64,000 bases of DNA from Candidatus Gastranaerophilales bacterium (GCA_944324165.1 CALUVG010000010.1:1-64000); one strand, 5' to 3'; positions 16,752 to 26,385 are shown, counted from the stretch's first letter. Notes: generated by a model from the sequence alone, not told the origin. Numbers and translations: made by a program.

Positions 16752-18442
16752 TATGAAACAACCTCTTTGGAGCTATCTAATTGAAGGGTTAATTCTACAC
16801 AGAAACCACACTCTTTTGTTGAAGAAAGTTTGATTTTGCCATGCATTGCCTCTATAAGACCTTTTACGATAAACAGCCCTAAGCCTGTCCCTCTGGTTGT
16901 TCTTGTTGTATTGTCATCAAGCCTTACAAACTTTTCAAAAAGCTGCTGCAGTTTTTTCTCAGGTATTACATTGCAAGCATTTTTTACAAGAATAACTGCA
17001 TCATCTCCTTTTGTATAGCCGTCAACAACAATTTTTGTATCCGGATCTGCGTATTTAGCTGCATTTTCCAGTAAATTTACAAATACTTGTATCAATCTGT
17101 CTTTATCAGCAAGAACAGATGGAAAATCTTCTGCGATATTAAAAACAATTTCTTTGTTATCCTTATTTTTTATTAAAACTTTTGCTTCCTCAAGAACTTC
17201 CGGCAGCCAGACGGTCTCAGTGACAGTGCGCAAGCGCATTCCTTCTATATCGGGTATTGTAAGTAAGTCTTCTATTAGACGTTTTAGGCGTTCAGATTGT
17301 TCTTTGATTATACGAAGAGATCTTTGTTTAGTCGTTTCATCTATTGTTATATCCTGTCTCATCAGACGTGTTGTATAGCCCTGAATGCTTGTGAGAGGTG
17401 TGCGAAGTTCATGGCTTACTGTATCAATTAAGTTTGAGCGAAATTCATTAAGTTGTTTTAATTCTTTGTTATTTTTCTTTAATTGGATATAGGATTTTCG
17501 AATTTCGGACGCCATACGGTTGAACTCAAATGCCAGAAAAACTATTTCATGCGGCGTGAAAGCCGTTGTCAAAAGTCTGATTTGCCTGTCATAATTACCT
17601 TTTGATATTGCTATTATTCCTTTAAACAGCTGCCGAATGTTTATATAAAGATAATATGTGTATAATGCTGTTACAAAAATTATAGCCAGAAATGCCGCAA
17701 GAAATGAAAGGATGATTTTATAGCGGTTATTTATAATGGCTGTTTGTGTAATTTTTTCAGTAGTATTTACTATAATCGTGATTTGCGGATCGACTTTTTT
17801 AAAATATACTAATGGCTGGTTTTTCACATCTCCGAAGATTACAGGTGTATCTTCCTGTAATTTTTCAGGCAGCAAGGAAAGAGAATCTTTAAAAACTTCT
17901 TCTGTGTAATTGTGGGATGCAATTAAGTTGCCATCGTTTGTCATTACATAAATCTGTCGTTTGTCATCTTTTAGAGAGCTGAAAATTTCTTCTTTTAAAT
18001 TTTCTAATCTATATGTAGCTGCTAAAAATGTTCCGTCTTTCAATTTTATATGCAGAGTTGTTTTGCCGTTTGCACGGTCTTCTTTATATAGTTTGTCAAG
18101 TGCCTCCTGAGTTGGGATAATTTTTATACTTTCGCAATCGACAAAGTTTTTAGCTACATTACTTAAATATACTTGTTTTTGACTGTAGGTTGGAATATAG
18201 TCCAGAGAAAAAACTAATTGTTTAAGATTATTGTTTACGGTCGTAGCAAAAAAGTCAATTTCATCAGATACCATGCTGGCGATTAAAACTGCGGATTCTC
18301 TTAATTGATAGCGTACAGACTGCTGATTAATATTGTTAATTACAAATGCACTGATTGTCATGGGGATAAGTACAGAAAAAAACAATACTATGGCTATTTG
18401 TTCAACAATTTTTAATCTTTTAAATCTAAAGAATTCAAACAA
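16751..18442 (-). CDS. membrane sensor histidine kinase
   Basis: 563 residues. TM1 is near residues 16-36 and TM2 near 245-268, flanking a roughly 210-residue extracytoplasmic sensor of Cache-like pattern (YVMTNDGNLIASHNYTEE). HAMP follows, then HisKA with SHELRTPLTSIQGY, the ATPase N-box LENAAKYA and the G-box GTGLGLFIVKGL. The two-base gap to the regulator shows an operon. The stimulus is unknown. Confidence 0.92.
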   Translation of the reverse strand: MFEFFRFKRLKIVEQIAIVLFFSVLIPMTISAFVINNINQQSVRYQLRESAVLIASMVSDEIDFFATTVNNNLKQLVFSLDYIPTYSQKQVYLSNVAKNFVDCESIKIIPTQEALDKLYKEDRANGKTTLHIKLKDGTFLAATYRLENLKEEIFSSLKDDKRQIYVMTNDGNLIASHNYTEEVFKDSLSLLPEKLQEDTPVIFGDVKNQPLVYFKKVDPQITIIVNTTEKITQTAIINNRYKIILSFLAAFLAIIFVTALYTYYLYINIRQLFKGIIAISKGNYDRQIRLLTTAFTPHEIVFLAFEFNRMASEIRKSYIQLKKNNKELKQLNEFRSNLIDTVSHELRTPLTSIQGYTTRLMRQDITIDETTKQRSLRIIKEQSERLKRLIEDLLTIPDIEGMRLRTVTETVWLPEVLEEAKVLIKNKDNKEIVFNIAEDFPSVLADKDRLIQVFVNLLENAAKYADPDTKIVVDGYTKGDDAVILVKNACNVIPEKKLQQLFEKFVRLDDNTTRTTRGTGLGLFIVKGLIEAMHGKIKLSSTKECGFCVELTLQLDSSKEVVS

Positions 18443-18444
18443 AA

Positions 18445-19161
18445 TTATTCTCCTGCAAACGGCGTTAATTTATAACCGACATTTGTGACTGTATGAAGGT
18501 ATTTAGGATTTTTGGTATCAGGTTCAATTTTATTACGCAAACCGCCTACATGAACCCTTAACATACGAACATCTTCATTGCTATCGTAGCCCCAAACCTC
18601 ATCAAGAAGGGTTGCAAGTGTTACCGGATGATTAAAATGCTGCATCAGGCTGTATAAAATTTCAAACTCTGTTGGCGTTAATTTTACTCTTTTGTTCACA
18701 ATAACCGCCTCAAGCGTTTCCGGAGAAATTTCTATATCACCCACTTTTAAAATTTCATTAGATAGTGAAGAGTCTGTTTCTACATTATTACGACGCAAAA
18801 GAACACGTATTCTCAAGAGTACTTCCTGAATATCAAACGGTTTAACCAGATAGTCATCGGCTCCGCAGTCGAATCCTTCTGTTTTATCATCAATGGTACC
18901 TTTAGCAGTAAGCATTAATATCGGAATTGCCAGTTTTGCCTGACGAATATTTTTACAAACTTCAAACCCATTCATTTTAGGCATCATTACATCAAGCAAA
19001 ATTAAGTCATAGGTATTGTTAAGAGCTTTGTTAAGCCCCTCAAGTCCATCTTTTGCAGTATCAACGAAATATCCGCTTTGCGCAACGTCAAACTCTAAAA
19101 GTTCTCTAATTTCGTCATCATCGTCGACTATCAGAATGCGTTTTTGAATGGTATTGCTCAT
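18445..19161 (-). CDS. OmpR/PhoB-type response regulator
   Basis: 238 residues. The receiver has the acidic pocket IVDDDDE, phospho-acceptor D57 in LILLDVMMP and the Lys in DYLVKPFD. The C-terminal winged helix ends in DVRMLRVHVGGLRNKIEPD. It is the first gene of the operon regulator-kinase-tadA and probably autoregulates. Confidence 0.93.
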   Translation of the reverse strand: MSNTIQKRILIVDDDDEIRELLEFDVAQSGYFVDTAKDGLEGLNKALNNTYDLILLDVMMPKMNGFEVCKNIRQAKLAIPILMLTAKGTIDDKTEGFDCGADDYLVKPFDIQEVLLRIRVLLRRNNVETDSSLSNEILKVGDIEISPETLEAVIVNKRVKLTPTEFEILYSLMQHFNHPVTLATLLDEVWGYDSNEDVRMLRVHVGGLRNKIEPDTKNPKYLHTVTNVGYKLTPFAGE

Positions 19162-19254
19162 TTTTAATCCTCATTAAAGACCGTGCTCTTAGTCTTATTT
19201 TATAGTATTTTTCGTAACAATGCAATAAATATAAAGATATGTATCAGTGAAAAG

Positions 19255-20688
19255 TTATTTAAATCTTCTCATCATAGCTTTAGCTTTGTTAATCGCATGT
19301 TTGCCCATTTTACCCTTATACCCGCCAAATCCACCAAGTGCGCCTAAATTTGCAGGATTTGGCAGACCGGATCCCATTTTACCCATAAGACCTTTCATAT
19401 CACTCATACCCTTCATCATGACCCGCATTTGTTCAAATTGTGTTATGAAACCGTTAATTTCCTGAATATTTAATCCTGTGCCCTTTGCCAGACGCTTTTT
19501 ACGACTGGAGTTCATTAATTGCGGATTACGGCGTTCTTCAGGGGTCATGCTCTGGATTATTACTTCAATTTTTTTAAATTGTTTTTCTCCTTCATGAGAA
19601 ATTTTTTGCCTGTCATCTTTACCTATATTAATTCCAGGCAGCATGCCTAAGATCTGTTCAAAGGAACCAAACATTTTCATCTGTTTTTGGAGTTTTAAGA
19701 AGTCCTCAAAAGAGAATTCGGATTTAGACATTTTCTCTTGCAGTTCAAGTGCCTGCTTTTCATCAAAGACTTCCTGAGCACGTTCAACAAGCGATACAAT
19801 ATCTCCCATGCCAAGAATTCTGGTTGCCATGCGTTCCGGATAGAAGTCTTCAAGCGCATTAAGTTTTTCTCCGGTACCTGTTAATTTTATAGGTTTACCT
19901 GTGCAATAAGCGACTGACAATGCAGACCCGCCGCGGGAATCTCCATCCAGTTTCGTCAGTACAAGCCCTGTGAGTCCTAGTTGTGCGTCAAAGTTTTCGG
20001 CGACATTAACGGCTTCCTGCCCTGTCATTGCGTCAATTACCAGAAGTTTTTCATTTGGTTGGAATATTCTGTCTATCAGCATTAATTCAGCCATCATATC
20101 AGTATCAATTTGCAATCGACCGGCGGTATCAAGAATAAGAGTATTAAATCCGTTTTCTTTGGCGTAATCAATAGCACTGCTTACAATCTGACGAACGTCT
20201 TTAGTATCAGGTATTGTAAAAACTTCAGTACCAATTTCTTTACCCAGTGTTTGTAACTGCATAATAGCAGCCGGACGATAGACATCACAAGCAACAAGGA
20301 GCGGGTTTCTTTTCTCTTTTTTAAGTTTTACGGCTAATTTAGCACTTGAAGTTGTTTTACCGGAACCTTGCAGACCTAACATCATTATGATATTAGGATG
20401 TCCTGATAAATCCAGAGGTTTAGCCTCTTTACCCAAAAGTTCGACAAGTTCGTCATGTACAATTTTTACAAGCTGTTGTGACGGATCCACACCTTGCAGA
20501 ACATTTTCGCCTTCAGCTTTATCCTTTATGGAAGATATAAAGGCTTTAACTACACGTAAATTAACATCAGCTTCAAGAAGTGCACGTCTTATTTCCCGCA
20601 GTGCATCCTGCATATTATCTTGGGTTAATTCTTTATTGCGTGTTTTATTAATTATACCCTGAAGTTTTTCACTTAAACTGTCGAACAT
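19255..20688 (-). CDS. ffh: signal recognition particle protein Ffh
   Basis: 477 residues. N domain (1-90), then the GTPase G domain with GLQGSGKTTSSAKLA (G1), DTAGRLQ (G3) and TKLDGDSRGG (G4), and an M domain from about 300 with glycine- and methionine-rich stretches at the end (MRVMMKGMSDMKGLMGKMGS). It binds signal sequences and SRP RNA. Expressed alone, with AAGGGG before the ATG; the neighbouring genes are unrelated. Confidence 0.97.
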   Translation of the reverse strand: MFDSLSEKLQGIINKTRNKELTQDNMQDALREIRRALLEADVNLRVVKAFISSIKDKAEGENVLQGVDPSQQLVKIVHDELVELLGKEAKPLDLSGHPNIIMMLGLQGSGKTTSSAKLAVKLKKEKRNPLLVACDVYRPAAIMQLQTLGKEIGTEVFTIPDTKDVRQIVSSAIDYAKENGFNTLILDTAGRLQIDTDMMAELMLIDRIFQPNEKLLVIDAMTGQEAVNVAENFDAQLGLTGLVLTKLDGDSRGGSALSVAYCTGKPIKLTGTGEKLNALEDFYPERMATRILGMGDIVSLVERAQEVFDEKQALELQEKMSKSEFSFEDFLKLQKQMKMFGSFEQILGMLPGINIGKDDRQKISHEGEKQFKKIEVIIQSMTPEERRNPQLMNSSRKKRLAKGTGLNIQEINGFITQFEQMRVMMKGMSDMKGLMGKMGSGLPNPANLGALGGFGGYKGKMGKHAINKAKAMMRRFK

Positions 20689-20781
20689 TTTTTCCCCTTC
20701 AAAATTTAGTCTTTATAACAGAATAACATAAAAGAAGGAAAAATGTTAGTATCTACAAGGTAATTTACCTGTAAAAATTAA

Positions 20782-21162
20782 TTAATAGTTGAATATACTA
20801 GGTGGTTCTTCTTCTTCCTTTTTAGGAGGTTCTTTATCAAGTTTACCTTCTTCGTATTCTCTTAGGGCTTCTTCCAGATCGCCGAAATTATTGTTTTTAG
20901 GGTTTGTAATATCGCTTATATCGCCTAAATCTGGATCCCAGGTTTCTAAAACTTTTTCTTCATCTTCTTTTGTGATTTTAGGTTTACGCCATTTTTTAAA
21001 CAAATCAAGGATAGAGTATCCATTAGATGTTGCGCCTAAAAACAAGTCATCATCATCGTAAAATCCTTTAAAAGTCTGGTGCTGCGGATGAGATTTATTA
21101 ACTGTATTTGGTTTAATATTATTGTTTTGATTGTAATTATAATTAACAGAACAAACCTTCAT
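20782..21162 (-). CDS. lineage-type small protein, unknown
   Basis: 126 residues, asparagine-rich N-terminus (NYNYNQNNNIKPN) followed by QTFKGFYDDDD. The short TFKGF element near the N-terminus resembles many unknown proteins of gut Melainabacteria (from memory, unverified). The middle is charged and the end is rich in E, K and P (PPKKEEEEPP). No signal peptide or TM. Probably real; function unknown. Confidence 0.6.
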   Translation of the reverse strand: MKVCSVNYNYNQNNNIKPNTVNKSHPQHQTFKGFYDDDDLFLGATSNGYSILDLFKKWRKPKITKEDEEKVLETWDPDLGDISDITNPKNNNFGDLEEALREYEEGKLDKEPPKKEEEEPPSIFNY

Positions 21163-21332
21163 TTATACTGCCTTTCTAACACTTACTATTATTGAGCATG
21201 ATAACGCCTAAAAGAAATTTTATGCTACCTGCGTAATAAAAAATTTACATAATTTTACATAGAGAAAAAATAAAACATCATAAAAACGAATGATTTAATT
21301 TGAAGAGTGCTTTGCTAGTATTTAACTATACT

Positions 21333-21399
21333 CCTTAGAGACTAAGATACACATATCCCTAATCAACAGCTATGCACCTTAAGTACATAGCTTTTTTTT
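21333..21399 (+). ncRNA. candidate small RNA with intrinsic terminator
   Basis: In a 366-base gap without a gene, a TATACT -10-like box (21327-21332) is followed by a small hairpin CTTAG-AGA-CTAAG (21334-21346) and by a strong terminator, AGCTATG (21368-21374) with CATAGCT (21386-21392), then eight T. No convincing -35 box is seen. The product would be about 60-70 nt. Confidence 0.4.
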
Positions 21400-21528
21400 A
21401 AATATATTGAAATAAACATTTAAATAAATTACGTTGTACAATAGTCAGGCAGAATATCGTAACATTGACTGGTGAACAGTTATTATTAGTATTGTCAATG
21501 ATATACTATACAACGCCTTTACAGTTTT

Positions 21529-22245
21529 TTATAACTTAAACGGATAGTCATCAGGAATTTTCCAATTGTTAAGTTGAATAAGTGCTGTACACCAGATTTT
21601 TATTTGATTATCTTTACTGCACGCATATTGCCCGTTTGTCAGATTTTCTTTTGTGACTTCTGTCAATCCGTATTTATATGGTTCAAATCCCTTGTTTAAA
21701 TGGAATTTATCCCGTGTATCCTGACTTGCCGGAGCAAATCTGAATGCAAAATATTTAATCCCGCAATCTTTTCGAATAAGTGACTCAGGTGATTGTGGAC
21801 CATCAACATATATTCCAAATGTGTCGGAGTTAAAATCTTTTCCATTAGGGAAAAAATAGTAATCGACACCATCACTGGTATTTTTTCCTACTAAAACAGT
21901 TCCGTCATTTAAATATATAGCTATATTATATCCCCCTGCTGCCTGAAATTCTTTAATTTTTGAATATTGCATATATGGTAGAATATAATTTTCATAATAA
22001 CTTTTGCAATTAGCGGTATTATTCAAACTGTCTTCAGCTTTCTCATAGCAATTAGCCCAGGTTTCTTTGTGACCATTTTTAATTTCTGACATTAATATAG
22101 CCTGGTTCATTAAGCTATAAATTTTTTGTAATTTAGATGCGACTACCTGTTTTTTATAGGATTGGAGCAGATTGGGCACAGTCAACACTGCTACGATACC
22201 GATTATTGCGAGTGTGATCAATACCTCAGCTAAAGTAAAATTGGA
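21529..22245 (-). pseudogene. pilin-like (N-methylation) protein, 5' end lost
   Basis: The frame reads NFTLAEVLITLAIIGIVAVL, the class III prepilin leader and hydrophobic helix, followed by about 215 residues of a type II/IV pseudopilin-like body. The normal ATG and basic leader before FTLAEVL are missing. Upstream codons stay open through sequence that is the reverse of an Xre gene fragment but contain no ATG, GTG or TTG. The only internal ATG would remove the cleavage site. So the gene is probably decapitated, or expressed from a rare start. Confidence 0.6.
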
Positions 22246-22246
22246 A

Positions 22247-22366
22247 TGTTCAAGGGAGTTTATTAGCCGTGTAGAAAATGGAAGAGAGAAGATAAGTTTA
22301 AAAATGTTGTTAAAGTTATCATACTTATTTAAAGTAGATCCTTGTGAGTTTTTTAAAAAGTCATGA
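22247..22366 (+). pseudogene. 3' half of an Xre regulator gene
   Basis: The frame reads CSREFISRVENGREKISLKM then LLKLSYLFKVDPCEFFKKS and stop, the second half of an Xre HTH (recognition helix to end). The first HTH half is absent and replaced by the pilin fragment, head to head. No start codon or ribosome site belongs to it. Confidence 0.65.
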
Positions 22367-22405
22367 TTTTAAATAATTGTAATAGAATACGGAATGAAAA
22401 ATAAC

Positions 22406-22433
22406 TTGACAAAAGATTTTGAGTTGATAGAAT
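22406..22433 (+). promoter_or_regulatory. promoter of tRNA-Ser
   Basis: Consensus TTGACA (22406-22411), 16-base spacer, TAGAAT (22428-22433), 24 bases before the tRNA. Confidence 0.7.
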
Positions 22434-22457
22434 AGAGATACATCCATACAACTGTTT

Positions 22458-22547
22458 GGAGGAGTGCCAGAGCGGTTGATTGGAGCAGTCTTGAAAACTG
22501 TCGAACGTTCACGCGTTCCGTGGGTTCGAATCCCACCTCCTCCTCCA
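22458..22547 (+). tRNA. tRNA-Ser(TGA)
   Basis: About 90 nt with a long variable arm, as in class II tRNAs. Acceptor GGAGGAG pairs with CTCCTCC, the anticodon loop CTTGAAA gives TGA, the T-arm is GTGGG-TTCGAAT-CCCAC, and CCA is encoded. Integration target of island 2. Confidence 0.95.
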
Positions 22548-22582
22548 TTTTGAAAGAGCCTCAAAAGGCTCTTTTTTAGTGC
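22521..22582. repeat. attachment site of island 2, left copy (in tRNA-Ser)
   Basis: Starts in the T-arm of the tRNA and runs through its terminator. Matches 32918-32979 at 60 of 62 positions. Confidence 0.9.
22553..22577 (+). terminator. terminator of tRNA-Ser, island-borne copy
   Basis: AAAGAGCC, loop TCAAAA, GGCTCTTT, then T-run. The same hairpin with loop TTGA is at 32950-32971, part of the duplicated attachment sequence. Confidence 0.75.
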
Positions 22583-22631
22583 ATTTTGGACATATAAACA
22601 TTTCCGTAAATATACATCGCATATCCCTCTT

Positions 22632-22649
22632 GGGGACTACGTGGGGACT
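22632..22649. repeat. GGGGACT arm-type pair, left end
   Basis: GGGGACT at 22632-22638 and 22643-22649, 11 bases start to start, about one helical turn. The same spacing recurs at the right end. Confidence 0.65.
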
Positions 22650-22691
22650 AAGAAATTTTTCTGCTATAATAATAAAAACTAGGAGTATGAC

Positions 22692-24581
22692 ATGGTAGAA
22701 CAAGCAGAATTAACACTTACTTTTGACTTGAGAACAATAGAACATCTTGGTATTCAAATGTATAAAACATTACCGCCTGTTCTTGCTGAAATGATTTCTA
22801 ATGCTTATGATGCAGATGCAACATTTGTTGATATTAAATTAATTGAAAATGATAGTAATAAACAAATCCTTATCATTGATGATGGTTGTGGAATGTCTTT
22901 TGAAGAAATAAACAATTCATTTTTAGTGATTGGTAGGAATCGTAGAAAAAGCGATTCTCAAAATATTGGATTAACTCCTAAGGGAAGAAAAGTTACAGGT
23001 AGAAAGGGACTAGGTAAATTAGCAATTTTTGGAATTGCTACTCACATAGAAATTCAAACTGTAAAAGATGGCAAAGAAAATATTTTTGCAATGGATTTAA
23101 ATGATATACTTGACGAAAAAAATAACGGAATATATAAGCCACAAATTATAAAATATAATGAAGATGTTACTTGTAAATCAGGAACCAAAATTATTCTTAG
23201 TGGGATAAAACGAAAAAATCCAATAGATATTTTTGATTTAAAAGCAAGTATTGCCAAAAGATTTGCTTTTGATGTCCCAGATTTTATTATAAATATTTCT
23301 AATGAATCTGATGAAACAGTAACAATTACAAATGATACAAAATGGGAGTATATAAATTCTCAATTTGAATGGGTTTTTGATGATAAACACTGTAACGAAG
23401 ATTCTTTCCTACAAGATAATAAGATTATTGGGAAAATTGTTACTACAAAAACTCCATTACCAGAAGAACAAAGAGGTATATTTTTATATGCAAGAGGTAA
23501 GTTAGTAAATGCTAATGAGTTCTATGGTATAAAAACAACAACCTCCCTAGCATATAATTATATGACTGGTGTATTTTATATAGATTATGTGGATGATTCT
23601 AGCACTGATTTAGTAACAACGAATAGGGAAGGTTTAATATGGGAACGTGAAGAATTGCAAACTCTAAAAGCATGGTTAGTCGATAAATTACAATTTGTAG
23701 AAAAACAATGGAGTGAAAAAAGAACCCAACTAAAAGAAGATGAAATATCAAAAGTAACGGGTTATAAACCTAGTGAATGGATTGAAACATTACCTAAAAG
23801 AAAACAAAAACTTGCAAAAGGATGGATAGATAGTATTTATAAAGATAATTCAATTGACGAAAACAAGGCAGGTGAATTAATTGACCATTTACAAATGTGT
23901 TTAAAATTTGATTCTTTTGATGATATGGTAACTGACTTGGAAAATTCTGGGTTAGATGAAGTAAAAGTTTTAGATTTATTTAAAGAATGGCATTTAGTTG
24001 AAGCTCAAGAATTATATAATCTTTCAAGGGGTAGAATTAAAGCAATACAAAAACTTGAACAATTTATAAATGAAGATGCAAAGGAAGTTCCTACTATCCA
24101 TAATTTTATAAAAGAATTCCCTTGGATATTAGATCCTAAAATGACTATCTATAAGGATGAATGCACATACTCAACATTACTACAAGAACATTTCCCTGAA
24201 AATAATGAAGTATTAGAAGAAGATAAAAGATTGGATTTCTTGTGTACTGGTTTTGGAGATACACTATATATTGTAGAATTAAAAAGACCGTCATGCAGAA
24301 TTTCTCAAAAAGAGTTAAGCCAATTATTAAAATATCATGCATTTATAAAAGATCACTTAATTGGGACATCTGAATCTTCATATCATCAAGTTGCAAGTTA
24401 TATTATTGGTGGTAGTATTGTTGGTAATACAGAATTTAATATGCAAATTGAAGCGATGAAGACACAAAGAGTTTATATTGAAATTTATCCCGAAATGTTG
24501 TCTAGAGTTAAGAATTACCATAAAGAATTTATAGATAAGTATAATGAATTACAGAAAAGAGAAACGACAAGTGTTAGTTAA
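22692..24581 (+). CDS. GHKL ATPase fused to a PD-(D/E)xK nuclease domain
   Basis: 629 residues. The N-terminal GHKL ATPase shows AEMISNAYDAD (E33, N37), IIDDGCGM (62-68) and GRKGLGKLA (around 103-112), as in Hsp90/MutL/MORC-type proteins. A helical middle follows. The C-terminal 150 residues (IKEFPWILDP, then D515 in RLDFLC and E529-x-K531 in VELKRP) match the PD-(D/E)xK pattern of Shedu/DUF4263-like nucleases. The combination suggests an ATP-gated DNA nuclease for defence. AGGAGTATGAC precedes the ATG. The end overlaps the next gene, so the two are coupled. Confidence 0.75.
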   Translation: MVEQAELTLTFDLRTIEHLGIQMYKTLPPVLAEMISNAYDADATFVDIKLIENDSNKQILIIDDGCGMSFEEINNSFLVIGRNRRKSDSQNIGLTPKGRKVTGRKGLGKLAIFGIATHIEIQTVKDGKENIFAMDLNDILDEKNNGIYKPQIIKYNEDVTCKSGTKIILSGIKRKNPIDIFDLKASIAKRFAFDVPDFIINISNESDETVTITNDTKWEYINSQFEWVFDDKHCNEDSFLQDNKIIGKIVTTKTPLPEEQRGIFLYARGKLVNANEFYGIKTTTSLAYNYMTGVFYIDYVDDSSTDLVTTNREGLIWEREELQTLKAWLVDKLQFVEKQWSEKRTQLKEDEISKVTGYKPSEWIETLPKRKQKLAKGWIDSIYKDNSIDENKAGELIDHLQMCLKFDSFDDMVTDLENSGLDEVKVLDLFKEWHLVEAQELYNLSRGRIKAIQKLEQFINEDAKEVPTIHNFIKEFPWILDPKMTIYKDECTYSTLLQEHFPENNEVLEEDKRLDFLCTGFGDTLYIVELKRPSCRISQKELSQLLKYHAFIKDHLIGTSESSYHQVASYIIGGSIVGNTEFNMQIEAMKTQRVYIEIYPEMLSRVKNYHKEFIDKYNELQKRETTSVS

Positions 24582-25344
24582 ATTTCAAATTATTCATAAA
24601 CTTAAAGAAAAAGATTTTATTGAAATTATTAAATCTGCAGTAAAATTAGTTAATGATAAGATTCTTAAAGAACATCCACCATATTGTGAAGAAGAGGATT
24701 TACCAATTAGTCCCATATTTACTTATCATACTGAACAAAAAAGTTGTTCGTTAAGTGGAATATGTCTCGATTTATCGCAATACGCTGAAGCCTATTATGA
24801 TGATTATGATTCTACTATATCAATGGGGTTCTATTGGGGAGCTGGTGCTGCAATTGATGAAGTTATTGGTTACATTGATTTATATATTGAAACAATAAAA
24901 TCGAATAAAAATATTATCCAAATAATAAAATATGAAGACACAAACCTTCAAAATGCATATTGGCTATTGACTAAAGAAATATATGAATTAGAAATGAGTT
25001 TGCGAGAACTAATTAATTTTTTATTATTTAAAAATTCTAATGATGGTGATATCTGTTCTTTACTCAAAAATAAAGTGAAGATAAGACATTCTATAAATAA
25101 ATTTTTCTTTGATGAAAATCAAGAAAATGAAATTTTTTCCTTGGATTTCACGCATTATCAACAAATATTTGAAAGTTATCCAGAAATATTTACTAAATCT
25201 ATATTGGATGATATTGATAAAATAAGGATATTTAGAAATTCTGTTATGCATAATAAAGGCTATACTTCAACTAAACCAACAGAATTTTGGGATGCTAAAG
25301 ACCGTTTATTTGATTTTATTACAAATTTTTGGAATTCTGTATAG
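24544..25344 (+). CDS. HEPN-domain protein partnered with the GHKL nuclease
   Basis: 266 residues from the ATG at 24544, inside the previous gene; a GTG at 24571 has a better upstream AGAG and may be the true start. The N-terminal half has no recognised motif. The C-terminal half is helical and ends with KIRIFRNSVMHNKG, where RNSVMH fits the HEPN catalytic motif R-x4-H of RNases found in toxin-antitoxin and abortive-infection systems. Its 38-base overlap with the ATPase-nuclease gene implies one functional unit. Confidence 0.65.
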   Translation: MNYRKEKRQVLVKFQIIHKLKEKDFIEIIKSAVKLVNDKILKEHPPYCEEEDLPISPIFTYHTEQKSCSLSGICLDLSQYAEAYYDDYDSTISMGFYWGAGAAIDEVIGYIDLYIETIKSNKNIIQIIKYEDTNLQNAYWLLTKEIYELEMSLRELINFLLFKNSNDGDICSLLKNKVKIRHSINKFFFDENQENEIFSLDFTHYQQIFESYPEIFTKSILDDIDKIRIFRNSVMHNKGYTSTKPTEFWDAKDRLFDFITNFWNSV

Positions 25345-25362
25345 CAAATATTATCATTTCAT

Positions 25363-26250
25363 TTATTTATTAATCTTCTTAATACACCTCAAATAATGCT
25401 CGTTAAAATCTTTGCAGCCGCAGGTAAGGCGGATGTTTTCAAACGGATATTTGGCGCAGATTTTATCTGCTATCGGTCGTGAAACTTCATCATTATCTAC
25501 AAAAAGATAGTGCTTTTTGTATTTGTCAAACTCTATGTGATCAATATGTTTTGGCAGAGAATTTATTCCGTTTGTTGGAGTTACAATATGATATTTACTT
25601 GACTGTCCGTGTTCATTCAGGTGTTGCCATAATGAATAAGCATCCAAATAGCCTTCAACTATACACAAAATCTCTGTGTCTTTATTATAACGATTTACTG
25701 CGGAAAGATTATTCGGTGAACCTTTTGAGCGACAAGTGCCTTTTTTAGAAAAATCCCTAGGGCGGAGTTCATAACCTAATATATCCATGCCGGAATCCGT
25801 TCTATATCCGTAGCTTGGAAATACCCACTTATCATCTTGCCAACTAAAACCTATATTCATAAATTCAACTGTCTTTTTTGTAATGCCACGCTTTTGATAA
25901 ATTAATTCCAGCAGCTTATCATTACCTAATAAATAATCGTTACGTGTATCAAAAGCAAGAGCATAATATAACTGAATTTCAGGTGATAAAGGAGGTGTTT
26001 CATCTTTGTATTCGTATTGTGTCGGTTGGCTTAATCTTCTTAGCCTAGGGTTGCTCATAATTTCTTTATAAATCATCTTTGAATGTTCCCGATTTGCAAA
26101 GCAGTGCAGTATCCCTTTGCGCTCATTAAATTTTAAATTATCTCTGCCGGTGTCCATACAATAGGGACATTGAAATATAAATTCATCACCTTGCTTTTTA
26201 TTGAAATATGGCGTCAAATAATACAAAACTTGTCCTATATTTAATCTCAT
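25363..26250 (-). CDS. DnaG-like primase (zinc finger plus Toprim) of the island
   Basis: 295 residues. The N-terminal zinc-binding segment has CPYC near residue 29 and HCFANREH near 49. A Toprim-like domain has LCIVEGYLDAYSLW near 193 and YLFVDNDEVSRPIADK near 248, giving the E and D-x-D metal sites. Likely primes replication of the excised island with the helicase-like gene just upstream on the same strand. Confidence 0.75.
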   Translation of the reverse strand: MRLNIGQVLYYLTPYFNKKQGDEFIFQCPYCMDTGRDNLKFNERKGILHCFANREHSKMIYKEIMSNPRLRRLSQPTQYEYKDETPPLSPEIQLYYALAFDTRNDYLLGNDKLLELIYQKRGITKKTVEFMNIGFSWQDDKWVFPSYGYRTDSGMDILGYELRPRDFSKKGTCRSKGSPNNLSAVNRYNKDTEILCIVEGYLDAYSLWQHLNEHGQSSKYHIVTPTNGINSLPKHIDHIEFDKYKKHYLFVDNDEVSRPIADKICAKYPFENIRLTCGCKDFNEHYLRCIKKINK

Positions 26251-26385
26251 TTGTAAAATCCTCCGTTAGTGTTGTTAAACTTGTTATTGTACGGTTACAA
26301 AAAGGGTTCGACAATGACTGCCGCCCGTAATCGCCGAAACTATTGTCAAGAAAAACATTGACAATAGTAACGACAATAACGATTA

